DNA from: Neoceratodus forsteri
Lineage: Eukaryota > Chordata > Ceratodontiformes > Ceratodontidae
NCBI GenBank assembly: GCA_016271365.2
Contig: CM028132.1
Location: 1,184,683,001-1,184,747,000, forward strand
Length of the DNA: 64,000 nucleotides
Reading direction: 5' to 3'
This document shows positions 41,981-53,313 of this stretch, one piece after another (the first letter of the stretch is position 1; each line of letters starts with the position of its first letter). Below the pieces are notes generated by a model. The model was not told where the DNA came from, did not search any database, and was given only the letters and a program-made list of their open reading frames with translations. The position numbers and the translations under genes were made by a program.

Positions 41981-42056
41981 ATGGATTATAGCTGAAGACG
42001 AGAGCAGTGGCCAATTAACTAATCTTTAGAAAGTTATTCTTACAAAATGTAAATGC

Positions 42057-42096
42057 AATAAAGAATTAAAACAGACAATAAAGAATTAAAACAGAC
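42057..42096. repeat. 20-bp tandem duplication
   Basis: AATAAAGAATTAAAACAGAC occurs twice head to tail. No gene is involved. Confidence 0.85.
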
Positions 42097-42159
42097 ATGA
42101 GCATTGTAGAACTGCAAAATTTGAAACTGTAAAATGCTCAAGCTATAAAACATTTGAAT

Positions 42160-42260
42160 TTATTCTTATTTATTTATTGAATTGATTCACCAGGAAAGGC
42201 ACACTGAGCAAAAAGATGCTTGTCTCTCGGTGTGACCTGGGGGCGGGGGGTTACAAGGGA
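42160..42260 (-). mobile_element. CORE-SINE tail fragment
   Basis: Read on the minus strand: CAGTGTGCCTTTCCTGGTGA then ATCAATTCAATAAATAAATA. The same tail, TAGTGTGCCTTTCCTGGTTA, follows the MIR-like SINE at 61,976. The tRNA-like head is not recognisable here. Confidence 0.5.
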
Positions 42261-42542
42261 GGATACCACGCAGGTTATCACCATAACAATTAATCAGATA
42301 TACAGAGGAAAATGCAACATTTTGCCACATAGGTTAACAGTCAGCTAAAAGCGTGTACCAGAGACATACATACTAACAAATATATGCATACATACATCCA
42401 TAGAGAACAGCTTGCTGCGGCAGATAGCCGCATCTTATATTATATAAGCCAGCTTCCAAGGGTAGGGCATAGCTGCTGGTCAGGCAATGGGAATTTGGGG
42501 AATTTTATACTAAGGATCTAGAGGAAGAGGTAGGGAGGGATT

Positions 42543-42590
42543 GTATGACTCACTAATACACCCTCTAGAAGAAACACCATTATCAGTGTT
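42543..42590. repeat. Possible DIRS-D internal complementary region, first half
   Basis: TATGACTCACTAATACACCC then TCTAGAAGAAACACCATTAT pairs with 40,041-40,080 (about 30 of 39 positions, by eye). The second half that should match the right terminus near 60,590 is not evident. Tentative. Confidence 0.45.
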
Positions 42591-43394
42591 CCCACTCACA
42601 CATAAATGTATGTGGATCACGTAAAAATTATGAAATTCACGTACATCTATGTGTAAAAGGGGTGCACTGCACACAAAGGACTGCTTTTCTACATAGTGAA
42701 TACTGGCATAGGCTGTTAGTAGGTGCACACCATGTGCATTTTATTTTCACTTACTTCGTCTCGCCCCAATTGGTCCATTCAGCAACCCCCCTCCCCACAG
42801 GAAGTCGATCTGGTGCGTTTTCAGTCGGTGGTCAGGTGATGGACAAGCAGCTGGAGCCATGATCACAGCAGGATTAGCATACTGAGCCAGGAGGCGACCT
42901 GCATGCTCCTGGCACCAGAAGTAGCGCAGTTTGGATTCCTTCGAAGATCTAGTGGAGACCCGATGATGGATGGATCGTCTCAACTTGCAGGTACGGTCCA
43001 TCACACTCCCTCTCTCATTACTGACTAATTGCTTTCAGGCATCCACCATTAGAGACACAGTGCGAAAGCTCTCGGGCCAGAGAGTGTGCCCCCGTCTGCC
43101 AAACCACTAGACTCAGCTGTCTGGGTGTTAGAAATCACGACCAAACTGCAAGGTCTTTACCCACCGTGTGTGACCGAGTTGCGGTCAGGACAGTAATAGT
43201 TGGGCTCAGGCCTGTAGCAGTTTCATTTGTGGCACAAGCCAGCAGGAGTGGGCAGGGTAACTGGAGTTGCCGCCGGGGGGTGGGGGGAGTGCAAATGTGC
43301 ATTTTGTGATGCGAGTGAGCCCAGGCCCACAAAGTGTGCCTCGCCAGCCTGACTCAACAGTCTGGGTAATTTTTTTTTTTGTTAAGCACAAGGG
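42591..43394. other. Unassigned interval
   Basis: No convincing reading frame. A poly-T stretch lies at about 43,369-43,380. By the model of an outer DIRS-D, the DIRS-D recombinase should be here, but I cannot read its HxxR or Tyr blocks. It is either deleted, replaced by another insertion or too decayed. Confidence 0.35.
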
Positions 43395-43593
43395 AGCATT
43401 TCTGGACCATCAAGTACCTCAAAATCTAATTCGCTGTACAAGTGGAAGGATTCAAGAGATGGGAAGCAGCCCTCGGAGCAAAGCGCTTCCACTTTAAGGA
43501 AGAAGTGTCCCTGGTGGAGATATGCCTAGCAGCCACCAGGACCTTAGCCACTTTTGGGGGACACCAAAATCTAGCCATAGTTCTGGGAACAGG
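43395..43593 (-). pseudogene. DIRS-B2 recombinase, N-terminal piece
   Basis: KVAKVLVAARHISTRDTSSL then KWKRFAPRA, equivalent to LVEARKPSTRSTYAMKWKRF of DIRS-A, read at 43,560-43,450. The flanking duplication AACAGG (43,588-43,593) is the junction with LINE-X copy 2. Confidence 0.72.
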
Positions 43594-44632
43594 GTGTGGA
43601 CCGTTTAACTCACACTTGTGAACTATACTCAAGCACTGGTTGGTTAAACCTGAACAGCAGAATTCAGTACCAAGTCTGTCTATTAGTGAAAAAATCCACC
43701 CTAGGTCGTGCTCCTTCCGGAGTGAGGCAACTGCTAAGAAACTCCTCTTCCTCCAGACTAACTAGGAGGTCAAGTATAGCTGCCTTCATTATCCCATTCC
43801 GCCGGACCTCACTAGGGCAACGGTCCTTCGAATACAGGGCCCCCTGCTGGCTAAATTCCCTTAACTCAGAACTGATTGAGGAAATGAAACTACGCCCATT
43901 TAAGGCCAAGCTGCTGCAGTACCTGGCCACTCTTAGTAACTGCGACTACGTCACCTGTGCATAATCCTACTGCTATTGGTAGCTTATCTGTCCTGTATAG
44001 CACTCATTTCCCCTCCCACTTCCTCCCCTGCCTGGTGTGACCCCACTGAGCACTTACCCCCATGTCTTCCTGCTTTCTCCTCACAAATACTAATCCCTCC
44101 CCATTTTCACCTCTCCCCCAGTTTGCCCCTCACCTCCCCTTTAAAACCCTTTCCTTATCCCCCACATCACCCAGCCCTGCCCTGTCACCTACTTATGGTA
44201 ACCCTGGGTAGATTCCCATCCAATCCCACCCTCTGACTACTCAACCCCTTATTCTGTCACCCCTTCATCTCTGCCCCACCCTCCTCTGCTCTCATCTATT
44301 CTGTCCTCCCCCTCCTTTGGTCACCACCACTTCTGACCCTCCATAACTCTACCTGCACGCTCTAAAGCTCAGCTACCACTAAAAACTGCTTGTCCACCTT
44401 AGGTATTCTCTTAGTACTGTTGCAATAAAGTTGACCTCTCCAACCTGATGTATTTTAACTGTGCTTGCTTGAATCTGTATCTGTATGTACCATAATATAC
44501 TTGCCTGCTGTATATACCCCTACCTGTTTTATAATGTCTACATACCTTGTCTATTGCCTTACGAAGTGGAACCTTTGTAAACAAGATTTTAGCTCAAAGA
44601 TGTTATCCGAGATTCCAAAAAAATAAAACAGG
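43588..44632 (+). mobile_element. LINE-X copy 2, 3' end, with 6-bp target duplication
   Basis: Body 43,594-44,626, flanked by AACAGG. The plus-strand ORF at 43,596-43,964 (122 codons) reads LTHTCELYSSTGWLNLNSRI, RTSLGQRSFEYRAPCWLNSL and LRPFKAKLLQYLA, a close match to the C-terminal part of LINE-X copy 1. A long C-rich 3' UTR follows, then AAAAAAATAAAA at the tail. It is 5'-truncated. Confidence 0.83.
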
Positions 44633-46466
44633 AGTCAGCCGTGAAGATGGAAGGATCTGAGGCCTGGATGGATCAGGATGCCCTGTTGCTGGGAGAGCAA
44701 ACCTGTGCACAGAGGGAGAGGCACTATAGATTCCACTGCCAACTGCTGTAGTAAAGGGAACCAAAGCAGACAAGGCCAGAAGGGTGATGAGGATCATGGT
44801 GGTCCCCTCCATCTGGAGCTTGATCAATACCCTCTGAAGCAGAGGAAAAAGGGGGAAGGCATAAAGGAACCACCCTTTCTAGGAGAGGGATAACGCGGGC
44901 CAACAGAAACCTCCAGGCCCTGGAGCAAGCAGGCAGAAATGTGGTAATTTTGCACTGAGTGGGGACACAAAAAAGGCCCAACTCTGGATGATCCCACGTG
45001 TCGGACAGATCTGCTACAACAGAGATCAGCAGCTCTCCCACACACCGCCAGGACTGTCACCTGCTTAGCCTACCTGCTAGGACATTTGGAATGCCTAGAA
45101 CAGGGACTGCCAACGGTTCTAGACTGATTTCTAGTGTCCAGTACCATACCCTCCTTGCTTCCTGACAGGGAGGGGACAAAAGGGGACCCCCCAGTTAGTG
45201 GATGCAGTGAGCTACACTGACATTATCCATCTCCATCCACAGAGGACCCTGGGACAGCTGGGGCTGGAAGGCTTGAAAACATATGGAACAGCCCACATCA
45301 CTAGAATGTTGTTGTGGAGGGTGGTCTCCACTCTGGACACTGTCCCTAGAAACAGACAAGGCCCCAGATGAGCACCCCGGCCCCGGTCTGGGATGTCTGT
45401 GGTGAGAAGCTGTTGAGGGGAGGGAATGTGGAAGGGAACCCCCTTTCAAAAGAATGCTGGGGTTCTGCCCACCATAGCAGCACCTTGCTTGGAGGGGGGA
45501 CCAGCACTTGATGTAGGCAGATGGTGTATTGGTCCCACTCGGATCACAGGTCACTTAATGCATCCTCATGTGCAGTCAAGCAAGAGGAACTGATCGAATG
45601 GCTGCAGTTAGCAGCCTCAATAGCTTGAGGAAGTCCCTGGTCAAGACAAGGCTGTTGCTGAACTGCAGCCAGGCATAAGCAACCAGCCGGGCTACCACGT
45701 TCTGGGGGAGGAAAGCCCTGCCCCAAGTCATGGCCTGTACAGCCCCCATGGATGAAAGACACTGCTAGGGAGTGTAGACAGATGTGGGAAGATTGACGAG
45801 ATCCACAGAGCCAGGAACAGACGTCTGGTATGTGCCCAGATCAGAAGCAGAAGTCCCCTGGAATGTGCTTTGAGAAATGAAATATCGAGGTAGGGGGCGA
45901 TGTAGCGGGTGTCCTTCCTGAGGGCCACAGTCACTGCTGCCAAACATTTGATGAAACCCCAAGGCAGCAGCGGTGAAGCCAGCAGGCAAGGCACTGGGAT
46001 TGGCAGAGTTCCTCCTAGAACTGGAACTTGGAGTAGGGCCAGATTGGGGGGGGGCGCACCCCCAGAGATGCCAGAATGCAGCCAGCATATCGAGGGGCAG
46101 AACCAGTCCCTCTGGACAGGAGGGTCTGTATCCGCTGTAATGTCACCATCCAGACTTTGGGAAGTGAAGATAGGTATTAAGGTACTGCAAATCCAGGGTA
46201 AGGCCCCAATGCCTTGTACATCTGTGGACCAACAAGAGACAGGATTATAACCCTCACGTCATGTGGGCCACCGGAACAAGTTCTATGGCCCATCGCTGTA
46301 GAACCAAAAGGTCCCCCGGTCCCCTCCCCCCCCGCTGCCTAGGACGTGGTCTGAGGTGTAAGGGGACAGAACCAGAGGTCGGTAAGGAGGCCACCCCATG
46401 AGTGCTACAGAGTGTCCTTGCTCTAGGGACTGCAAGACCCAGGGAGCCCTTGCAGGCTCCTAGCAC
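44627..46466 (-). pseudogene. DIRS-B2 RT, RNase H and linker, broken
   Basis: RNase H to recombinase linker: AVCGRAADLCC and TWDHPELGLFCVPTQCKITT (45,060-44,724). RNase H: 45,554-45,195 in shifted frames (SRDSVQSGDHPPQQHSSDVG equals the L-x-E/ILE region out of frame). RT: FIKCLAAVTVALRKDTRYIA then PYLDISFLKAHS (45,960-45,840); the active site is YLDI. Proximal RT (46,466-46,254) reads LVLQRWAIELVPVAHM. Heavily frameshifted, but blocks are in the DIRS order. Confidence 0.78.
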
Positions 46467-47499
46467 CTGTCCAGGGAGGGAGGGGGAGGTAGGCTACTAC
46501 CCAGGGTGAACCCTAAGGGCATGGGTGCGGACAGAATTTGCGAAAGGCCCAACGAAAGGGCAAGCACTGGACACATTTGGGTTGGGTTAAAGTCACACAG
46601 CAGAAATCTACCACAGGGCGCCGTCTGAATCCTGCAGGTCAGGAAGGATACCCCCTACAGCGGCCCCCACAAGCGTACAGCTGCAAAGAGGGCATACAGG
46701 AGGTGTAGTGGCATGCAAGTAACCAACCCAGACCCCAAGGTAAAAATGCCTATTCAGGCCAATTCCAGCAGCTGCCACACTACAGAGGCAGCCGCTGCGT
46801 TATAGGCTGTCCTCAAAGAACCCTGGCCCCACCCCCAGGCGCCCCCGACTGGAGGGTAAGAGGCAGTGATCTGGCCTGTGGACTGGCTGGAAAGGCCCAG
46901 GCAGTCAGAGGGCACTGTGCTCAGAGCCTGAAAAGACGGAACCCCTCCGGCCCCACAATAGAAGGGGGTCAGGTTTGAGCAGGTAAGACAACCCGATGTA
47001 ATGCAGAGGGGCAAGGGGTTGGGCATGGGAGGAATGGTAGCCGAGGTAGCATTAGAAATCGAGGCACCCTGATGTCTCCCAGGCAGGGGCAGTCAGGTGG
47101 TAGCCCCAGGCCAAGGAAGACACCAAGGGTCCCCATCCCATTAAAAAAAAAAAGGGTATGCACTCCAGTAGGCATAGGGATAACCCAGGTGGTTACTGGC
47201 TAGGGTAGTTGGGGTCCACTCTCGGCAGCGGCCACAGTCTCTGGCCTCAGAACAATAGAGAGGGCAGGCAATAGGTGGGCATCCAAATGGTGGCTACCTT
47301 GAAGGCAGAAAACAAAAGGAGGGGAGGGCACCTTACGAGGTGGGGCAAACTCAAAAACCCTGGGAACACCCCGCAGCATGCTCTGGCATATGCTCCAAGT
47401 GCATGGGTGGGGTCAGGATGTAAAAAGTCCCAGTCCCATGGGAGAGGCCGAAAGACCCTCCACGAGAGGGAAGGGAGAGTAGGAAGAGTCGGCATACCA
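46467..47499 (-). pseudogene. DIRS-B2 gag, C-terminal side, barely legible
   Basis: Between RT and CR1-6, minus-strand frames are proline- and serine-rich (for example 47,026-46,754). By position this is the C-terminal part of gag. I cannot read a continuous conserved core. The segment ends at ATACCA (47,494-47,499), the duplication of CR1-6. Confidence 0.5.
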
Positions 47500-47604
47500 G
47501 GAAAAGATAAGCCAACTCGGTTAAGAAGAGGGATAAAACCTTTTATAGGTATATCAGGGAGCGTAGAAAGACAAAGGAAGGGATAGTGAGGCTGAACAGA
47601 ATGG

Positions 47605-48312
47605 ATGGATGGTGGGTGGACAGAGAGTGACAGTGAAAAAGCAGGGATACTGAATGAATACTTCTGTTCAGAATTCACAAAAGAGGAAGTGGGGAAGGTG
47701 CCTAATCCAATTAACAGGAGCATTCTGGAGAGGGGGGTCGATCCCAATCCTTTCACAGAAGAAAGGGTTCTGAAAGAACTCCTAAAACTGAAGGTGGACA
47801 AAGCAATGGGGCCAGATGGAATTCACCCCAGAATTCTAAAAGAATTAAGCAGAGAACTAGTGAAACCACTGACTACCCTTTTTAACAAATCATGGGAGGA
47901 TGGTGTGGTACCTGAGGACTGGAAGAAGGCTGAAGTGATTCCCCTTCACAAAAGTGGGAGCAAGACAGAGGCAGGAAACTACAGACCTGTCAGTTTGACC
48001 TCTGTGGTAGGGAAAGTGATGGAATCACTTCTGAAGGAAAGAAGTGTTGAGTACCTAGAGGCCAGTGGGGCACAGGACCCAAGGCAGCATGGGTTCACAG
48101 CAGGAAGGTCATGTCAGATGAATCTAATTGATTTCTTTGACTGGGTGACCAAAGTAGTAGACCAGGTAGGGGCTCTGGACATGGCCTACCTAGACTTTAG
48201 CAAGGCATTTGACACAGTCCCACACAAAAGATTAGTAGTCAAATTAACCAGCCTTGGAGTGGGTCCCAGGGTGGTAGCCTGGGTAAAACATTGGCTGAAC
48301 AACGGGACACAT
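47605..48312 (+). pseudogene. CR1-6 RT, first half
   Basis: Open frame of about 236 CR1 codons: KAGILNEYFCSEFTKEEVGK, DKAMGPDGIHPRILKELSRE, GNYRPVSLTSVVGKVMESLL, DPRQHGFTAGRSCQMNLIDF and MAYLDFSKAFDTVPHKRLVV (catalytic Asp of block A), ending VKHWLNNGT. The frame then runs into DIRS-C. Only the insertion breaks it here; the second half resumes at 53,885. Confidence 0.92.
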
Positions 48313-48752
48313 GAAAAAATTACTCACCTTAGTAATGTTGTTTCTTCTAATGGAGTCTTGATATATTATGACTATTGCAGTTTGTCCCAGCCTTAGAACT
48401 GCTCCGGAGGTGAAAGAGTTAGCTTCCATGCAGAGCATGGAGCTTAGAGCGCGAGCTCGGTTCAGAAGCTCTGTTAGGTTGGTTTCAAACCGAAACCGTC
48501 AGATCTTTACGAGCAAAAACTCACTAAGGTTCTGTGTGGAAGCTGTAACCTACACTAGCCATCTGGCCACTAATACATTAACACATTTTCCTGGTCCCAA
48601 CACAAAGACTCAAGTCAGTGGACCAGAAAAATAAGATAAAATAACTAAATAAACACAACACCCAAACATGAAAGAGGGCATCAATAAATGCCAACAGAGG
48701 ACTACCCACCCCATACCCAAAGTAGGAGTTCTGAGAGGGGCAGGCTGGGGAG

Positions 48753-48853
48753 GTCATAATATAGCAAGACTCCATTAGAAGAAACAACATTACTAAGGTG
48801 AGTAATTTTTTCTTCAAACAGCATGAAGTCTTGCTATATTATGACTATTGCAG
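48753..48853. repeat. DIRS-C internal complementary region
   Basis: First half TCATAATATAGCAAGACTCC then ATTAGAAGAAACAACATTAC and AGTAATTTTTTC complements the left tip (48,313-48,380). Second half TTCAAACAGCATGAAGTCTT then GCTATATTATGACTATTGCAG complements the right tip (53,830-53,884). The halves meet at TTC, the same triplet (GAA in reverse) seen at both ends. Confidence 0.93.
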
Positions 48854-48939
48854 ACTACACAGCAGTACCTCCATGGAGGAGGGACAGAACCTACTTAGGA
48901 ATAGGCTCTGAAGCACGGCTGTGTTAAAACCGAGCATCC

Positions 48940-50347
48940 CTCCTGGCCTGAATATCCAGGAGTAATGCTTGGTGAAAGTGTGTACTGTCTTCCAAGTAGC
49001 TGCCTGACATATCTCTAAGATAGGATGTCTCTAGCAGCAGCTAGAGATGCAGCTGTACCCCTGGTAGAGTGAGCCCTCAGGCTCTGAGGGGGAGAACTTG
49101 ACCCAGCTTTTTGATAGCAAATTGATATAAGAAACGTATCCACCTGGCAATGGATCTCTTAGTGGCAGGTCTCCCTTTCCCAACCTCACCATAAGTGAGA
49201 AACAGTTGAGGAGTCAAACCTGTGACCCTTGATACGCTCTATGTAGTAACTAGGGCCTCTTAACATCTAAGCTGTGCAGCCTCCTCTCACGGAGGAGGAA
49301 TGGTCAGTGAAGAACACTGGAAGTGAAATAGATTGGTTAAGGTGGAAATCTGAAACCACCTTAGGCAAAAACTTCCTGTTAGTCCTGAGGACTACTTTAT
49401 CCCTGTGAAAGGAAATAAAGTCAGTCTCTACTGATAAAGCCTGTAACTCACTTATACGCCTGGCAGAAGTGATGGCTACCAGAAATACAGTTTTCCAAGT
49501 CAAATACTTAAGCTCTGCCGAAGACGAAGACAGAGGCTCAAAGGGGGGGTTGCATTAGCTGAGCAATGCATACATTAAGATCCCAAGCCGGGGCAGGGTC
49601 CCTGAATGGAGAATTGGTGTGAAGCAATCCTTTAAAAAACTTGGAAAATACAGGATGAGCAGAAAGAGAAACGGGCTTCCCTGCTGAAATGAAGGCAGAG
49701 CAGCAGCCAAGTGCACTTTCAGGGTAGCTGGTCTCAGTCCAAAGAATTAAGATGGACCATGTAGTCAATACAGTGGGTAGATCAGCAGATTCCGGGGAAA
49801 CATGCTTCCCAGAACACCATATGGAAAACCTTTTCCACTTGGAGTTATAGGTAGCCCTGGTGGAAGGCTTCCTAGCAGCCTTCAGGATTTCGAGAACACT
49901 TTGAGAAAGTTGTAAATCAGCAAACTCTAACTGCTCAAGAGCCAAGCCTTGAGGTTGAGGGATTTGAGATTCGGATACCAAACTCTCCCCTGAGCACAGG
50001 TTAACAGATTGTGGTTCCTGGGGAGACACAGGGGAAGATGGACTGCTAAGGACAGAAGGAGTGGGTACCAGGGCTGCCTGGCCCAGTCTGGAGCAATCAG
50101 GATCATTTTGCAGGGCTGAGACCTGATTTTGACTAGTACTTTGAACAGGAGAGGGAAGGGGGGAAAGGCATAAAGAAACTTCCCTTCCCAATCGAGGAGA
50201 AAGGCATCCAGGGGAACTGAGCCCAACACTGGGGGCCTGCAACAAAACAGTGGAAGTTGATGATTGTCTGGGGCTGCGAAAAGATCTATCTGAGGAGTGC
50301 CCCATCTGGCAAACACTATCCCCAGTACTAGGGGATCCAGTGACCAT
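48940..50347 (-). pseudogene. DIRS-C tyrosine recombinase, broken
   Basis: N-terminal domain: LKAARKPSTRATYNSKWKRF and PAPAWDLNVCIAQLMQPPL (49,538-50,347). Catalytic Arg block: VFLVAITSARRISELQALSV (49,503-49,267, open for 78 codons). HxxR block HSTRGTAASLAAARD near 49,070 and Tyr block EICQAATWKTVHTFTKHYSW near 49,010-48,950, each in its own frame. All four catalytic landmarks remain readable, with a few frame changes between blocks. Confidence 0.9.
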
Positions 50348-51440
50348 TCGTGATGGCCCTGGGAAATCCTGCTGAGAGCATCTGCCAGGACATTGTCCTT
50401 GCCTGGTGGGTGAACTCTGAGGGGAAGTGTTCGGGGGAATAAGCCAGAGACCACAACTTCATCGCCTCGGTGCACAAGGTCAAGACCGGAGTGCCCCTTG
50501 TTTGTTGATGTACCACATTGTAGTGGTGTTGTCTGTTCTGACCTGTACCACCTTGTTCTGAACAGATGCAGAGAAAACCTGAAGTGCTAGAAAAACAGCT
50601 CTGAGTTCCAACAGATTGATGTGGAGCAGAGATTCCTGAGGGGACCATAATCCCTGGGTGGAGAGGTCGCCCATGTGAGCTACCCATCCCAAGAGGATGC
50701 ATCTGTAGTAAGGGTCAAGGAATGGGACAGCGGGATGAAGAGCACCCCTGTCTCAGATTGCTCTGATCCTGCCACCACTGAAGGGCCTGGATCAGACTTC
50801 AGTCACTGGGATTAACTTGGATAGAGGATCTCTTCTTGAGACCAGAAAGCTCTCAAATGGAACTGAATGTCCTCATCTGAAATCTTGCTCCTTGTACCAC
50901 AGCTGTGGAGGCAGCCATGTGCCCTAGGAGCTGCAAGAAATGCCTTGCTGGTCAAGAGACCTGCAGAGTGAAGGGCGCCAGGCCACTAGGTCCTTACCCT
51001 TTCCAAGGGAAGGAAGGCTCTGGCCTGCTTTGTGTCCAGTTCTGCGCCTATAAAGGTGAGTACCTGGACAGGTTCCAAACTGACTTTGGGAGATTGAGAA
51101 GAAATCCCAGAGAGGCAAGCAGCTGCTGGGTAACTAGCAGGTGTGATTTGACCTGGTCTGGAGACTGACCCACAATGAGCCAGTTGTCCAGGTAGGGAAA
51201 ATGGCAATCTTTGCCTTCTTAGATGAGCAACTGCTACTGCCAGACATTTTGTGAACACCTTGGGGCAGAAGTGAGGCCGAAGGGCATTGCTCTGAACTGA
51301 TAATGGCCTGAGGGCAGTTTGAATCTGAGGTACTTGATGGGAGCTTGATAAGAACATGGAAGTAGGGCATCCTTGAGGTCCAGGAGGCTAGCCAGTCCCC
51401 TGGCCTTAGGGAGGGTAAAATCATTCCCAGTGTCACCATT
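50328..51440 (-). pseudogene. DIRS-C RT distal part and RNase H, broken
   Basis: RT: FTKCLAVAVAHLRRQRLPF at 51,250-51,190, then active site YLDNW (51,194-51,180), and VLTFIGAELDTKQARAFLPL at 51,060-51,010. RNase H at 50,692-50,480 is open for 70 codons: GWVAHMGDLSTQGLWSPQES, LLELRAVFLALQVF (catalytic Glu), VRTDNTTTMWYINKQG (catalytic Asp). Then VHPPGKDNVLADALSRISQG at 50,410 and PQIDLFAAPDNHQLPLFCCR. Order and motifs are those of DIRS. Confidence 0.9.
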
Positions 51441-52040
51441 TTGAACTTTGGCTTTAAAAGGTGCTTGTTTAGATATCTTAGATCCAGGATAGGCTGCCCT
51501 CTCCTGTCTTTTCTGGGGTAAGGAAGTACCTGGAGTACAGACCCTGCCCTGGTGGAGGGGAGAAACCCTTTCTACAGCTCTGAGAGCCAAGAGGGTTGAG
51601 ACTTCTGTTTCCAAAGCAAGAGTCTCTAAAGGGTTTGTAGGTGGAAAAGATCTGGTTCTCATCTTTGGAAACTTCTTGAAGCTGAGAACCAGACCCTGGC
51701 TCACTACTTCCAGGACCCACCTGTCTGAAGTTAAAGACTGCCAGTCCTGGACGAAGTGAGCCAACCTGCCCCCTAAAGGTAGTGGAGAGCCGACCCTGGG
51801 CATCCCATCAGGCTGCCTGTTTGGCTGGGACTTTAGGCTGAGGGGTGGAAGCAGGCCTGCTCGAACCCCGTCTGCCTCTCCCTCTGAAGAACCCCCTCTG
51901 TACATAGGCTGAAGAGGAGGAGGCCTGGGTCTGGTAAAAAGGCCTGTGAAAAGGCCTACCCCTACCCCTGGGGGGCTGCCTCTGAGGAGTGGCTTGCCGT
52001 TCCTTGGCTTGTGCACTCCTGTAAGTGGTTCTATATTCAT
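51234..52040 (-). pseudogene. DIRS-C gag/RT overlap and RT proximal part (268-codon ORF)
   Basis: The ORF overlaps the end of gag (51,808-52,040) in another frame, as is usual in DIRS elements. It runs through RWVLEVVSQGLVLSFKKFPK, LALETEVSTLLALRAVERVS, GLASLLDLKDALLPCSYQAP (block A; catalytic Asp in LLDLKDAL) and GHYQFRAMPFGLTSAPRCSQ (block B). FTLPKARGLASL shows small local frame errors around the palm. The start of translation is unknown; RT is probably made as a separate or frameshifted product. Confidence 0.85.
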
Positions 52041-52857
52041 CCATTTTCTTCATATAATTCTCTGTCTGCTCCTCAAAACAAAGAATTTCCACCACAGGAA
52101 AATCCATAGCCTTAGACTGGGTATCCTGTGACAAGTAAGTACACCTGAGCCAGGCCAATCTCCGAAAAGCCACAGATGTAGCCATGACCCTAGAGGATAC
52201 ATCGTTAGAATCCATTGCAGCATGGAATTGCACCTTAGATGCCTCAATACCATCAAGAGCCACCTGTTCCAGCTCCTTTGCAAGCTGGACAGGGACCTGT
52301 TTGGCTAAGGCCATGACAGTATCCCATCTCGATTTCTGGTATCTCGCAACATAAGCCATATAGTTTGCTTGTCTGAGTCCCAAGGATGCTGCCATGTATT
52401 GTTTTTTGGCCATGGCATCAATCTTCCTGGAATCCTTGTCAGGAGGATGTGAAGCCAGTGGAATATTAGCTTTATCACAGGCTGCAGCCTGAACTACCCC
52501 AACATGACTGTATTGCTGTGACAGAAAATCTGTATCAGGACCTGACAAAGTGTACCTCCTGTCCATCTTTTTATCCACAGGAGGCACAGAATTAGGAGCT
52601 TTTAAAATTTTTATTGCCTCTTGCTCATCCAAAGCCTCCTCTAAGGGAAGCTGGAGGGTCTCAGCAACTTTTTTATAAAACAAAAAATGAGAAGGGGACT
52701 CAGAAAGCCTAGGGGGAGACTCACCTGAAGGTCTGTCTGGGGAGATGTCCGGTTCAATGGGCACATCCAGACTTTCAAAGTCACATTCACACTGATCATA
52801 ATCCTCATCCCCCTCCTCTGGTTCATAGAATTCTTCTATATCATAATCCTGAACCAT
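51808..52857 (-). CDS. DIRS-C gag, main part (349-codon open frame)
   Basis: Longest open frame in the window. Acidic N-terminal 60 residues (DYDIEEFYEPEEGDEDYDQC), a globular core with KKQYMAASLGLRQANYMAYV and FHAAMDSNDVSSRVMATSVA, then a basic RG-rich tail (GRGRPFHRPFYQ, GFFRGRGRRGSSRP) suited to RNA binding. The core is shared with DIRS-B gag (IDIWGKRTFASATLGLRIAN). The true N-terminus is upstream (Cys motif at 53,062-53,313), separated by two frame changes, so the Met at 52,857 is internal. Intactness suggests recent activity, but the full gag is broken. Confidence 0.85.
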   Translation of the reverse strand: MVQDYDIEEFYEPEEGDEDYDQCECDFESLDVPIEPDISPDRPSGESPPRLSESPSHFLFYKKVAETLQLPLEEALDEQEAIKILKAPNSVPPVDKKMDRRYTLSGPDTDFLSQQYSHVGVVQAAACDKANIPLASHPPDKDSRKIDAMAKKQYMAASLGLRQANYMAYVARYQKSRWDTVMALAKQVPVQLAKELEQVALDGIEASKVQFHAAMDSNDVSSRVMATSVAFRRLAWLRCTYLSQDTQSKAMDFPVVEILCFEEQTENYMKKMDEYRTTYRSAQAKERQATPQRQPPRGRGRPFHRPFYQTQASSSSAYVQRGFFRGRGRRGSSRPASTPQPKVPAKQAA

Positions 52858-53061
52858 TGGAACCGACCGAACCGACCTTTTGCCAGACAGTGGCGGTTCG
52901 GAGGGAACCGGGGACAGGGACTGGACAATCTGTATTGCCCTGGTTATCTCTGCAGCAGTTGGAGAAGGAATTTGGACTCCAAACCTGCTGATTTTTAGTT
53001 TTCTTTGCTGGAACCGCCCTCAGAGCCAGCTTTACGCTTGCACGAGGAAGTCTCGCCCTGG

Positions 53062-53313
53062 TCAGAGGGCACTCCCTCCGGGCTGGCCATCCGGGTCAGC
53101 GGACTTTTTGGCCTCTCGTTCCCTGAGCCTGCCCACTCTCTTATCCAGGGTGGCTGCAGGGAAATTTTTACAAATCTGGCAGTCTGAATTGAGGTGGTCA
53201 AACCCCAGACAATAGACACATAGTGTGTGGGTCAGCCTTGGCAAAGGCTTCCCCACAGACACATAAGTGTTGAAACCCAGTGGGCCCGGTTTTTCTTTGG
53301 GTTTCTCAGACAT
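53062..53313 (-). pseudogene. DIRS-C gag N-terminus with Cys motif
   Basis: MSEKPKEKPGPLGFNTYVSV begins the frame, then HTLCVYCLGFDHLNSDCQIC: C-x2-CLG-x-DH-x4-C-x2-C, parallel to DIRS-A and DIRS-B. A lysine/arginine-rich stretch KRVGRLREREAKKSA follows. A frame change near 53,060 and another near 52,980 separate it from the main gag. The start is chosen because the Cys motif lies near residue 30, as in DIRS-A. Confidence 0.8.

Noticed and set aside
44000..44460. C-rich stretch as a CpG island or exon
   Set aside because: It is the 3' UTR of LINE-X copy 2 inside its target duplication, and CpG is scarce.
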